A DNA stretch of 64,000 nucleotides. Origin: Bacteroidia bacterium. GTDB lineage: Bacteria; Bacteroidota; Bacteroidia; J057. The stretch lies in contig JAUIGE010000027.1 of NCBI GenBank assembly GCA_030430205.1, forward strand, positions 1 through 64,000, written 5' to 3'. The translations under genes and the position numbers were made by a program. This document shows, piece by piece, positions 28,480 through 36,208 of this stretch (its first letter is position 1; each line of letters begins with the position of its first letter). The notes under the pieces are model-generated. The model made no database searches, was not told where the DNA came from, and worked only from the letters and a program-made list of their open reading frames with translations.

Positions 28480-28535
28480 TCTCTGTTCTCTGTTCTCTGT
28501 TCTCTGTTCTCTGTTCTATACTCTCTACTCTCCCC
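28480..28535 (-). repeat. Heptanucleotide array (TCTCTGT) abutting a start codon
   Basis: Five perfect TCTCTGT units, then TCTATAC, TCTCTAC and TCTCCCC, again in exact 7-base phase, ending two bases before the ATG at 28538. On the opposite strand the unit is ACAGAGA, the same GAGA-centred type as the other arrays, and it lies inverted relative to the array at 28380. Confidence 0.95.
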
Positions 28536-28537
28536 CC

Positions 28538-29131
28538 ATGATCTACGAATTTAAAGGATTCATCCCTGTCATCCACCCAACGGCCTTTGTGCATCCCCAG
28601 GCTGCGGTTACAGGCAATGTCATTATTGGCAAAGATGTGTACATCGGCCCGGGTGCCGCGATACGTGGAGATTGGGGTGGCATCATCATCGAAGATGGCT
28701 GCAATGTGCAGGAAAACTGCACCATTCACATGTTTCCGGGAGTTACGGTTTTGCTGAAGGAAGCGGCCCATATAGGGCATGGAGCGATCATACACGGCGC
28801 GACCATCGGTCGCAATGTGCTCATCGGCATGAATGCCGTGGTGATGGATGATGCCGTGATCGAGGACGAGTCTATCGTTGGGGCTTTGAGTTTTGTGAAG
28901 GCGGGCATGCGATTCCCGAAGCGAAGTATCATTGCCGGAAATCCGGCAAAAGTCGTCAGAGAAGTAAGCGATGAAATGATCGCGTGGAAGACCCAGGGTA
29001 CCCAATTGTACCAAAGCCTCCCACGCGATTTATATAACAGTTTAAAGGAAGTTGAACCTTTAAGAGAGATTCCAGCAGACAGGCCCTCGCAAGAGCAACT
29101 CTACAAAATATGGAAATCAGAAAATAAATAA
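28538..29131 (+). CDS. Gamma-carbonic-anhydrase-like hexapeptide-repeat protein (PaaY type)
   Basis: I place the start at 28538 (MIYEFKGFIPVIHPTAFVHP), because the longer frame is only translation of a TCTCTGT repeat. The 197-residue protein is a left-handed beta-helix of hexapeptide repeats (residues about 12-150) with the histidines expected for the metal site: His in NCTIHMFPG, and the pair in AAHIGHGAIIHG. A C-terminal helix follows. This fits the gamma-carbonic-anhydrase/PaaY group; whether it hydrates CO2 or hydrolyses thioesters cannot be told. It lies alone between two 7-bp arrays, convergent with gap. Confidence 0.88.
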   Translation: MIYEFKGFIPVIHPTAFVHPQAAVTGNVIIGKDVYIGPGAAIRGDWGGIIIEDGCNVQENCTIHMFPGVTVLLKEAAHIGHGAIIHGATIGRNVLIGMNAVVMDDAVIEDESIVGALSFVKAGMRFPKRSIIAGNPAKVVREVSDEMIAWKTQGTQLYQSLPRDLYNSLKEVEPLREIPADRPSQEQLYKIWKSENK

Positions 29132-29147
29132 TCCTCTCATCCTCTCA

Positions 29148-30608
29148 TCAATAATAACAATGTCTCCTAACCCGGGTCAGGTGCTTTGCCAATCGAACAA
29201 CCTGGCAGCTATAGCCAAACTCGTTGTCATACCAACAGTATACCACTACATTTTTTCCGTCTACTGACACGATGGTCGAAGGTGCATCTACAACCAATGC
29301 GCTCGGCATACCGACAGCGTCGCTGGAAACGTATTCCGGATCGCTGGAATAATGGATTTGCTCCACCAGCTCTCCATGAAGCGCAGCTTCACGCAGGATC
29401 TCATTCAGTTTTTCGACTGTTGTCGCGTTTTTCAGGCTTAGGTTAAGAATAGCCATCGAAACGTTAGGGGTCGGTACGCGGATGGCGTTACCTGTCAATA
29501 CACCCTTCAATTCAGGAAGTACTTTCTCCACTGCTGAAGCTGCACCGGTGGATGTCAAAACCATGTTGAGGGGCGCACCTCTGCCCCTGCGTGGCTTCTT
29601 GTGGAAGTTGTCGATCAGGTTCTGGTCGTTGGTGTAGGAGTGAATGGTTTCCACATGGCCTTTGTCCAATCCCAATTTTTCATTCAGCACTTTCAAAACA
29701 GGCACAATCGCATTGGTGGTGCATGAAGCAGCACTATAAATGCTTTCCTGGTCGAGGTCAAAAGATTCGTGGTTTACCCCATAAACGATATTAGGGACAT
29801 CGCCTTTGCCGGGAGCTGTCAGCAATACTTTGCTGGCACCGGGACGCAGGTGCTTGCTCAATGCTGAGCGATCGCGCCATACGCCTGTGTTGTCGATCAC
29901 CAGGGCATCCTCTATGCCATAGGCTGTATAATCAACGTCTTCAGGATTTTTAGCATAAATCATCTGAATCCGGTTGCCATTGATGATCAACTCTGATCCA
30001 TCTTCATTCACATCTATTTTCCCAGGAAAATCTCCATGAACAGAGTCAGATTGCATCAAAGATGCACGTTTGAGGCTTTCCTCATATTGATCCGCCAATT
30101 GAGGGCGGATAACAATCGCCTTGAGGCGAAGCTGCTCGCCCTTGGCTGTCATCGAGACGATGCGTCTCGCCACCAATCTGCCGATACGGCCCAGGCCATA
30201 TAGAACAACATCTTTGTGTTCTTCATTTTTGGGCGCAGCGCCAAGAATTGATTTTAATTGGATTTTAAGGAAATCTGAAATCGGCTCTTTTTTACCGCCT
30301 TCTATCCATTCCAATCCCAGGTGACCGATATCTACTCTGCAAGGAGCGAGACCTTCCATTTGCTGGAGCGCGCTTGCAACTGCCAGGCTGGTTTCTACCC
30401 CAAGAGGGTGAGTTGAATAATTTTGGGCAAACTTATGGATATTCAACAAGGTACTCGGACGAGAATCATATACTTCTCTGCGAAACAGAATCAACTCTAT
30501 AGAGCGATTAAAGCGGAGCTCACCGGTAATGCGCAGGAGCTCTAGCGCCGTTTTTTCCTGTTCGCGCCAATCGTTGAGAGAGGCATCAACTTGATTTCTA
30601 ATAGACAT
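29148..30608 (-). CDS. gap: Glyceraldehyde-3-phosphate dehydrogenase, N-terminally extended form
   Basis: This 486-residue protein carries a complete GAPDH, but the Rossmann motif GLGRIGR is at 138-144 instead of near residue 10, so there is an extra domain of about 130 residues ahead. The catalytic Cys296 is in SAASCTTN, and the C-terminal region has the usual WYDNEFGYSCQVVRL. It oxidises glyceraldehyde-3-phosphate with NAD(P)+ and phosphate. The extension is helical (LNDWREQEKTALELL) and is known from large GAPDHs of Bacteroidota and some other bacteria; its role is not clear to me. Cofactor preference is not evident from the sequence. Monocistronic, 89 bases after QueD. Confidence 0.95.
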   Translation of the reverse strand: MSIRNQVDASLNDWREQEKTALELLRITGELRFNRSIELILFRREVYDSRPSTLLNIHKFAQNYSTHPLGVETSLAVASALQQMEGLAPCRVDIGHLGLEWIEGGKKEPISDFLKIQLKSILGAAPKNEEHKDVVLYGLGRIGRLVARRIVSMTAKGEQLRLKAIVIRPQLADQYEESLKRASLMQSDSVHGDFPGKIDVNEDGSELIINGNRIQMIYAKNPEDVDYTAYGIEDALVIDNTGVWRDRSALSKHLRPGASKVLLTAPGKGDVPNIVYGVNHESFDLDQESIYSAASCTTNAIVPVLKVLNEKLGLDKGHVETIHSYTNDQNLIDNFHKKPRRGRGAPLNMVLTSTGAASAVEKVLPELKGVLTGNAIRVPTPNVSMAILNLSLKNATTVEKLNEILREAALHGELVEQIHYSSDPEYVSSDAVGMPSALVVDAPSTIVSVDGKNVVVYCWYDNEFGYSCQVVRLAKHLTRVRRHCYY

Positions 30609-30697
30609 TGTACATCGTTTTTAAAGTGGCTAGCGAAAATTCGCCGCAAAAAAACAATTATTATTTTACAATGCCAAAGGAGATACCATTTTTTGGA

Positions 30698-31063
30698 TCA
30701 ATCGCCCTGATATATCACTCCCGTATTGGGTGTTTCCTTTACCTCCAGTTTGGAAAGTTGGGGAAGCTTGGGCTTGATCTGATCCCAAAGCCAGATGGCT
30801 ATGTTCTCCGCGGTGGGGTTTTCCAGGCCAGGAATATCATTCAGGAGAAAATGATCCAATCGCTCCTCCAACGGCAGCCAGACATCTTTGATGTCTGCAA
30901 AATCTACCACCCAACCCGAAAAGGGATCTATCTCCGACTGGACAAAAATCTTGACATAATAGGTATGTCCGTGCATACGCGCACATTTATGATCCGCTGG
31001 CACATTGGGCAAAAAGTGCGCACAGTCCATGGAAAACTCTTTATAAATTTCTGCTGAAGGCAT
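30698..31063 (-). CDS. queD: 6-carboxytetrahydropterin synthase (QueD)
   Basis: This 121-residue T-fold enzyme of the 6-pyruvoyl-tetrahydropterin synthase family is probably the second step of queuosine/7-deazaguanine synthesis. Zinc ligands are His16 (CAHFLP) and His31/His33 (RMHGHTY), with catalytic Cys27. The GWVVDFADIK and NPTAENIAIWLW motifs are typical of QueD. Pterin specificity against true PTPS is inferred. QueG, a later queuosine enzyme, lies 7 kb away, but queC, queE and queF are not in the window. Confidence 0.93.
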   Translation of the reverse strand: MPSAEIYKEFSMDCAHFLPNVPADHKCARMHGHTYYVKIFVQSEIDPFSGWVVDFADIKDVWLPLEERLDHFLLNDIPGLENPTAENIAIWLWDQIKPKLPQLSKLEVKETPNTGVIYQGD

Positions 31064-31130
31064 GAAAATGAAGATGGTTTATTGGTTTGTTCGTTTGTTG
31101 GTTGGTACGAAGGCGCAAAGGTCGCGCATC

Positions 31131-31176
31131 ATCCGCTCATCTGCAAATCCGCTCATCCGCTCATCTGCTAATCTTC
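31131..31176 (-). repeat. Short tandem repeat between queD and the S41 peptidase gene
   Basis: ATCCGCTC and ATCTGC(A/T)A units alternate (ATCCGCTCATCTGCAA, ATCCGCTC, ATCCGCTCATCTGCTA) in the 104-base gap. Just before it, around 31081-31105, a TTGTT/TTGGTTGG stretch is also low in complexity. Confidence 0.75.
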
Positions 31177-32514
31177 CCCCTTCTCCCAAAGAGAAGTATT
31201 CCCACTCACAAATATCATTTCACAAGCCTTCACTTCCCCATTTTCCCTGATAAAGTGAAATTTGGGTAATTCTGAAGGAAATTGGATGGGGCTGTCAAAG
31301 ACGAAATAACCATCTGATGTGGCAAATAAAGGCACAAAATCATCCCGCATGGCGGGATTTCGGTAATACAACCTCCCTTCCCAGGTGCGAATTTCCCGCC
31401 CTTCATAATTTCCTGCAAAAGCTTGCAGGGAATCTAGCGGAATCCCTGCCTGAAAAAGCTTGAGCTTTTGCACTTCTATGAGCTGAAGGCGCTCATATTC
31501 AAGGTTTTCTACTTCCGATGAGCCCTGCTCCAGGGCCATGAGGTAGGCTTTTTCCAAAGCTAAATCCTCCTCGCATGCCACATCAGGGGATACCCCTTTC
31601 CCTTCCCAATTGCTGCCGGTGATGGGATTGATGGCTTTGCCGATGGGGATCATCACGCGGAAATTCTGCGGCAGGGCAAAGCTTTGGGCGGGATTGGCAC
31701 CGCCCAGGGTCCTCTGGCCTACAAGCGTTGCGCGCTTGAGTTGCTGGAAGTCATAGGCCATGGCCTCGGCGGCGGAGCCTGTTTTGGCTCCGATCAGGAG
31801 ATAAAGTGGCATGCCCGGAAGGCGGGTACCGGGAAGCTTTTTTTGAATCTTCAGCTGCTGAGTATGCCTGGAGGAGCGAAAGTAGATGCTGCTGAGGGCG
31901 GCTTTGCTCTTTTTATCGAAAAAGAAACTGGCAATATTTTCATACATCTCCGGCGAGCCGCCGGTATTCTCGCGCAGATCAATCAGCAGCGCGTCTGCAT
32001 GCCGCACCAAAGAAAAAGCCGCCGCAGCGGATTTTAGGCCTTCTTCCCAGCTCGAAAAATCGTCAAAACGCACATAGCCGATATTGCCGCGCAGGCTTTC
32101 TGCTTTTACAAAACCAAAGTTTTGCTCTTTGTCAAAGCTATAATAATAGCGGTCTGTCTCCTTGCTGCTTTCATTTGAAAAAACATCCAAAACAGAACTG
32201 CCGGCATACACCTTCAGGTGGAAATCATGGCAGATTGCCTGCAAATCAGCCGTCAGGCTGTCGGCAAAGGCTTCCGGATCGGTGATCCGGCTGTAGGCGC
32301 TTTCGCGGTATTTTTTCTCTATAAAATCAGACATCGCTTCGCCCAACTCCTCCTCCACATATTCCGCCCGCAGAAGCCGGCCGACTTCCCCGACTATTTC
32401 CCTCTTATCCTGGGTAGAAAGCTTTTCCTGTGCTTGCAGGCAAGGCAGAAAAAACACCATCACACAAGCTCCCAGGAGGCTTTTCCATTCAGGAAATATC
32501 GTCCAATATTTCAT
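31168..32514 (-). CDS. Exported S41 family peptidase
   Basis: The start at 32514 (or the in-frame ATG at 32520) gives a signal peptide MKYWTIFPEWKSLLGAC and cleavage near CLQAQ. The longer frame is only overlap with the glycosyltransferase gene. The 448-residue protein has an IRBP-type helical N-terminal region (about 30-95; LLRAEYVEEELG), then the S41 core with DLRENTGGSPEMYEN and probable nucleophile Ser247 in TGSAAEAMAYDF, then LGGANPAQSFALP. No PDZ is obvious. A C-terminal beta domain covers the last 100 residues. The start lies inside the upstream GT gene (26-base overlap), giving a glycan-linked operon. Confidence 0.87.
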   Translation of the reverse strand: MKYWTIFPEWKSLLGACVMVFFLPCLQAQEKLSTQDKREIVGEVGRLLRAEYVEEELGEAMSDFIEKKYRESAYSRITDPEAFADSLTADLQAICHDFHLKVYAGSSVLDVFSNESSKETDRYYYSFDKEQNFGFVKAESLRGNIGYVRFDDFSSWEEGLKSAAAAFSLVRHADALLIDLRENTGGSPEMYENIASFFFDKKSKAALSSIYFRSSRHTQQLKIQKKLPGTRLPGMPLYLLIGAKTGSAAEAMAYDFQQLKRATLVGQRTLGGANPAQSFALPQNFRVMIPIGKAINPITGSNWEGKGVSPDVACEEDLALEKAYLMALEQGSSEVENLEYERLQLIEVQKLKLFQAGIPLDSLQAFAGNYEGREIRTWEGRLYYRNPAMRDDFVPLFATSDGYFVFDSPIQFPSELPKFHFIRENGEVKACEMIFVSGNTSLWEKGED

Positions 32515-33637
32515 TTGCATAGCTGTTGTACAGATTTTTTTTGTCAAAAAGGGCTTTTGCCCGATCAAAGATTTGAGTTTTCTCCTCATGCCTTTTTTCC
32601 CCCACCACACCCAACACTTTTTCCGTGAAATCAGACAAATCCCCCGCACAGCATTTTCCCCAGCTTTCTTTCTCCAAAAGCTTTTCCAACTCTCCTCCCC
32701 TAAGATTGGAAATAATGGGCAATCCATAATTCAGGTAACTGAACAGCTTATTGGGCAAACGACTAAATAGAGATAACTCATTGATTACCAGTCCTATATT
32801 AGCTTTCAATAGAAGTAACTGTTTTTCTTCTTCTGAAACATCATGATGGTAAGAAATACGATCTGTATCTTTTTTACCACAAAAATGTCTGGAGCGCCCT
32901 ACCAGCATCAGAACGTAATGAGAAGGGAGTTTTTCAAATGCCTGAAGCAAAGCCGGCAAAAAAGGAAGCTGGTCAGAGCCCGCCAGAAAAATCAGGCGGA
33001 TTTTTTCAGAATCGGCCTGGAAGGCAGGGGGAATTTTTTCAGGAAAATGTGCTCCCAGAGGAAAACATTTTCCCTTTTCTTCTGCATTCAGGCTCTTCAG
33101 ATAATCTTCGCTCACAGCAAAAACGCGCTTGGCGCGTTCCAAAACGCCCCCTCTCCGGGCCTTCCAGGCCCTCAACAGCCAGCCGCTCAAAAAGGCTGGC
33201 ACCTTTGCTTCAAAGGCCTCCGGCCAAAGGTCCTGCACATCCACAAAAAAGGGAATTCCCTTTTGCCGGGCCCATATACTGAGGCGCACATTCGCCTCTA
33301 TGGGTGGAAAAGCGCTTATGATTGCATCATATTTTGCGTCTTCTTTTTTCAAAAAACGCATCAGATTTCGGGCAAAAATCCCATGGCTCCATAAGCGCTT
33401 CAGGCTTACATTTTTGTGGTAGGCGGGAGCACTGATATAATGGACGGAAAAAGGGTTTTTTCCCTGGGATTGAATTCTGGGCTTTTTGGAAAAATGTTCA
33501 AAAGATGAAGTCAGGTAGGTCAGTTTCACGCCTTTTTTGACCAAAGCCTCCGCCAGTATCGGATAGCGAATCAACTCCCTCCCCTCCCCTGGTAGGGGAT
33601 CAAAGGCAGAAACCATAAGGATAGAAATCTGTGTCAT
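32489..33637 (-). CDS. Glycosyltransferase family 4 protein
   Basis: This 382-residue GT-B-fold enzyme has an N-terminal donor/acceptor half with ISILMVSAFDPLPGEGRELIR (shortened), LAEALVKKGVKLTYL and FFVDVQDLWPEA. The C-terminal nucleotide-sugar half has LIFLAGSDQ, LVGRS and NKLFSYLNYGLPIISN, the usual E/N-loop region. It probably transfers a sugar in surface glycan assembly; substrate unknown. Second gene of the operon after the MraY/WecA-like enzyme (11-base gap), and overlapping the S41 peptidase. Confidence 0.88.
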   Translation of the reverse strand: MTQISILMVSAFDPLPGEGRELIRYPILAEALVKKGVKLTYLTSSFEHFSKKPRIQSQGKNPFSVHYISAPAYHKNVSLKRLWSHGIFARNLMRFLKKEDAKYDAIISAFPPIEANVRLSIWARQKGIPFFVDVQDLWPEAFEAKVPAFLSGWLLRAWKARRGGVLERAKRVFAVSEDYLKSLNAEEKGKCFPLGAHFPEKIPPAFQADSEKIRLIFLAGSDQLPFLPALLQAFEKLPSHYVLMLVGRSRHFCGKKDTDRISYHHDVSEEEKQLLLLKANIGLVINELSLFSRLPNKLFSYLNYGLPIISNLRGGELEKLLEKESWGKCCAGDLSDFTEKVLGVVGEKRHEEKTQIFDRAKALFDKKNLYNSYANEILDDIS

Positions 33638-33648
33638 CCGTTTCTGGG

Positions 33649-34743
33649 CTATTTTTTCAACTTTTCCCTCTCTTCAATCAGGGCCTTCACTTTGGCGATT
33701 TTGCCTCCGCGCAGGTAGAGAAAGGTGAAAAAAGTAAATAGCCCCAGTGGATATAGGCTAAAAAGGATGAGGTAGTTGGTCTGCCACTCGGGAATAAGGA
33801 TAAACAAAAGGATGCCAATCCCTCCCGAAACAATGGAGATCATCCCTAATGCCACAGGTATGAGGCTCTCGGGAATGCCCACATGGGCAAGGTGGTGGGT
33901 AAGATGGTCCCGGCCTCCCACGAAAGGAGATTTTCCTTTGGAAAGGCGCGAAATGGTCACAAAGGTGGTGTCCATGATGGGCACAATGAATACGATCAGA
34001 GGAATCAATCCTCTGCGGATATAGGAAATATTGTCGGGGGCGGTTTGTATATTCCAAAAGAAAATGATGCCAAAAAAGGCCAGAACCAGGCCTATAAACA
34101 TGCTTCCGGTATCTCCCATATACACACGGGCGGGTTTCCAGTTGAGGAAAAGAAATCCAATAAACCCGCCGCAAATAGCGGTCAGAAGGAAAAATAAATT
34201 TGAAGTGCCTTCGTCCCAGATCACTTTGGCCATGGTCACGGTGAGGATGGACAAAGCTGTGGTCGAAGTGACCGCATCCATATTGTCGAGCATATTGAGG
34301 CTGTTCATCAGCCCTACGACCCAAAAGATGGTCAGCATGGCGTCGAGGGACCATATTTCGAAGAAATGAATGCGCACATCGAAGGCCAGGAGAATAAAGC
34401 CACAGGCCAATTGGCCTAAAAATTTCAGGCGGGGGTTGATCCCAAAAGCATCATCGGCAAGGCCGATGAAAAAAGCGAGCGTACCGCTCAGGAGCAGCGC
34501 CAACACTTTGTTGGGAGAGAGGAGCATCTCAGGATGGGTGACCATCACAACTATGGCTCCGACCAGGAAGGTGATATAAAAGGAGAACCCTCCAATGGTG
34601 GGTTTGCTTGTGCTGGCCCAGCGGACAAGCTTGTCCTGGCCCTGGCGGCTTTGCACACCGAAATTGCGGGAATACCGCATCAGGAAAATGGTGAGCAGGT
34701 AGGAAAAACCACAGGCTCCAAGCAATATAAAGGCGCTTTGCAT
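33649..34743 (-). CDS. WecA/MraY-like glycosyl-1-phosphate transferase
   Basis: This 364-residue polytopic membrane protein (about 10-11 TM helices) belongs to the polyprenyl-phosphate N-acetylhexosamine-1-phosphate transferase superfamily. Conserved sites are the DD pair Asp97/98 (GLADDAFG), NMLDNMD (150-156), VYMGDTGSMFIG (about 207-218) and GGRDHLTHHL (about 275), the His motif of WecA/TagO-type enzymes. It should load the first sugar phosphate onto undecaprenyl phosphate for a surface polysaccharide. It is not MraY itself, given the motif spacing. First gene of a three-gene operon with a good promoter. Confidence 0.92.
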   Translation of the reverse strand: MQSAFILLGACGFSYLLTIFLMRYSRNFGVQSRQGQDKLVRWASTSKPTIGGFSFYITFLVGAIVVMVTHPEMLLSPNKVLALLLSGTLAFFIGLADDAFGINPRLKFLGQLACGFILLAFDVRIHFFEIWSLDAMLTIFWVVGLMNSLNMLDNMDAVTSTTALSILTVTMAKVIWDEGTSNLFFLLTAICGGFIGFLFLNWKPARVYMGDTGSMFIGLVLAFFGIIFFWNIQTAPDNISYIRRGLIPLIVFIVPIMDTTFVTISRLSKGKSPFVGGRDHLTHHLAHVGIPESLIPVALGMISIVSGGIGILLFILIPEWQTNYLILFSLYPLGLFTFFTFLYLRGGKIAKVKALIEEREKLKK

Positions 34744-34772
34744 CTGGATTTAGGAGAAGTTTTGTTAAGCGG

Positions 34773-34802
34773 CAAATATAGCCATTTCATCAAAATAACA
34801 AC
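34773..34802 (-). promoter_or_regulatory. Promoter for the surface-glycan operon
   Basis: On the minus strand GTTG (34799-34802) is followed after 18 bases by TATATTTG (34773-34780), an exact -7 box. Transcription would start about 25 bases before the ATG at 34743. Confidence 0.65.
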
Positions 34803-34854
34803 TCATTAACAAGTCAATAACAGTCGACTAACAAGTTCGTACCTCATTCCCGCT

Positions 34855-34862
34855 TACTTTTG
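34855..34862 (+). promoter_or_regulatory. Promoter -7 box before the Cys-pentapeptide gene
   Basis: TACTTTTG is an exact TAnnTTTG match, 37-49 bases before the two candidate start codons. The -33 region is weak. Confidence 0.5.
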
Positions 34863-34911
34863 AAGGGTTGTTCAATCAATTTTCACTTTAAATCTTTAAA
34901 TGCCATTACTT

Positions 34912-35208
34912 ATGAAAAATCTTTTGATCAAAAGCATCATGCTCAGCATGCTACTCCTTGTTGGTTTTGCCATGGCCACCAATCCTCCTGTCAAAAAGGA
35001 AAAAGCCAAAACAGAAGTGAGCTGCTCACAGCAAGCCAGCACGGCCACAGCCCATGCAACCACCCCTGCCAACCTCCCCAGTTGGTGCAATCCTGCCGAC
35101 TGCAATCCCGCCAACTGCAAGCCTGCAGATTGTAAGCCTTCGGATTGCAAAATCACCAACTGCATGAAGCCTTCAACTGCCTGCCAGTCTAAGGGGCAGG
35201 AGCAGTAG
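34912..35208 (+). CDS. Small secreted Cys-pentapeptide repeat protein
   Basis: I prefer the ATG at 34912 (MKNLLIKSIMLSMLLLVGFAMA) over the one four codons earlier, as it gives a standard signal peptide; 98 residues. The mature part ends in a run where cysteines fall exactly every five residues: Cys59, 64, 69, 74, 79 and 84 (CNPAD, CNPAN, CKPAD, CKPSD, CKITN), with Cys38 and Cys91 outside. The repeat is visible as 15-bp units at DNA level (35086-35163). No named family is recognised. Evenly spaced thiols suggest metal binding or a disulfide rod in the periplasm. A hairpin follows, then an independent promoter, so it is probably monocistronic. Confidence 0.8.
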   Translation: MKNLLIKSIMLSMLLLVGFAMATNPPVKKEKAKTEVSCSQQASTATAHATTPANLPSWCNPADCNPANCKPADCKPSDCKITNCMKPSTACQSKGQEQ

Positions 35209-35218
35209 AGAAAACATG

Positions 35219-35250
35219 GAACACCCCTTGTCCGGGACATGGGGTGTTTC
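35219..35250 (+). terminator. Hairpin after the Cys-pentapeptide gene
   Basis: GAACACCCC and GGGGTGTTTC form a 9-10 bp stem beginning 11 bases after the stop. Likely terminator, although the following T tract is short. Confidence 0.72.
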
Positions 35251-35275
35251 ACTCCAAATAAAGAGCTTCAAAAAA

Positions 35276-35308
35276 TTTGCACAAAATCTAATTTTATTGG
35301 TATCTTTG
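35276..35308 (+). promoter_or_regulatory. Promoter for the effector-associated-like gene
   Basis: TTTG (35276-35279), 21-base spacer, TATCTTTG (35301-35308): both elements match the Bacteroidota consensus. The start of transcription would be about 10 bases before the ATG at 35324, supporting that start over an upstream one. Confidence 0.8.
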
Positions 35309-35323
35309 AAAAAAGATACCGCA

Positions 35324-36169
35324 ATGCAAACGCAATATTTTATCAAACAACTGGAAAATCTGCTTTCCAAAAACGAAATAGAGTTAAGTATCTCCTTGCT
35401 CCGAAAATTCACAAAATTTTGCAATCAAGCCCTGTATGCCCGTATTGTTAAGCTTTCGGCTGTGCAGCAGCATTTTAAAAAGATTGAATTCAACAGCCAT
35501 ATCACACCGAGCGAACGCATTCGCTTTCAGCATGCCGCAACCCGCGAATTGCTAGAAATATTAGCCCATCTCGAAAATTCACTCCCCATTCACCTCCCGC
35601 AAGAGCTGGCAGAACTTGCCCAGCATCTCCTGGGTGCCATCCAGGGCAGAGAAAACAGAGAGCATGCAGCATCTTTTGCAAGTGAAGAAAAAATAGAAGA
35701 GGCAAAGGCTGTTCAGCTTCCGGCTGTTCTGGAAGCGATCCCGGCAGGCAGGCCGATTCGCCTGAGTGTGGCAGGCATGTTTGGCTATGCCCTGATATTG
35801 TTCATTCTTGGAGCGATAGCTCCGGGCATCCATTTGCTGAGTCAGCAATGGGGAGCGGAAGAGCTCTCGCTTTTCGAGACGCATATCAGCCAGGAAGAAA
35901 TCGCAGATTTAGCCCTCTATTATGACCTGACGGAAATCGAAGCGCCCAACCATCACCTGAGCTTCGATCAGGCAGTTTTGGCCTATTGGCAGGGCCGCAT
36001 GGCAGAGGGCATGGAGGCCCAAAAGCTGGAAACAGCTTTTGCCACATTCAAAGCAGTTATTCAACAAGCCCAGGAAGAGAAAAGGGAAATACTCACCCAC
36101 CAGGACCTGTATATGCTGGCCCGATCGCAAATAGATAAGGGCTTGTATAGCCAGAGGTCATCGAATTAA
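35324..36169 (+). CDS. Membrane protein with effector-associated (EAD11-like) domain
   Basis: The start at 35324 is chosen because the promoter -7 box ends 15 bases before it and the upstream frame would overlap a terminator. Of 281 residues, the first 86 are helical and match the pattern I know from effector-associated domain 11: IKQLENLLSKNEIE, then ARIVKLSAVQQHFKKIEF, HITPSERIRF and a closing RELLEILAHL. A linker and one TM helix (about 149-172, MFGYALILFILGAIAP) lead to a helical C-terminal domain of about 100 residues that I do not recognise. Such domains usually recruit death-domain-like partners in predicted conflict systems, but no caspase-, STAND- or TIR-type gene is nearby. The assignment is from recall of the motif pattern. 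Confidence 0.6.
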   Translation: MQTQYFIKQLENLLSKNEIELSISLLRKFTKFCNQALYARIVKLSAVQQHFKKIEFNSHITPSERIRFQHAATRELLEILAHLENSLPIHLPQELAELAQHLLGAIQGRENREHAASFASEEKIEEAKAVQLPAVLEAIPAGRPIRLSVAGMFGYALILFILGAIAPGIHLLSQQWGAEELSLFETHISQEEIADLALYYDLTEIEAPNHHLSFDQAVLAYWQGRMAEGMEAQKLETAFATFKAVIQQAQEEKREILTHQDLYMLARSQIDKGLYSQRSSN

Positions 36170-36208
36170 TAAGATGAGGCTATCCTACGGTATTTCTCAT
36201 TTTCTGGT

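Noticed and set aside
28436-28537. Upstream start for the hexapeptide-repeat protein
   Set aside because: The extra N-terminus would be translated TCTCTGT repeat; homologous proteins begin near MIYEFKG.
35086-35163. CRISPR or regulatory repeat at 15-bp period
   Set aside because: It is in frame and encodes the Cys pentapeptides.
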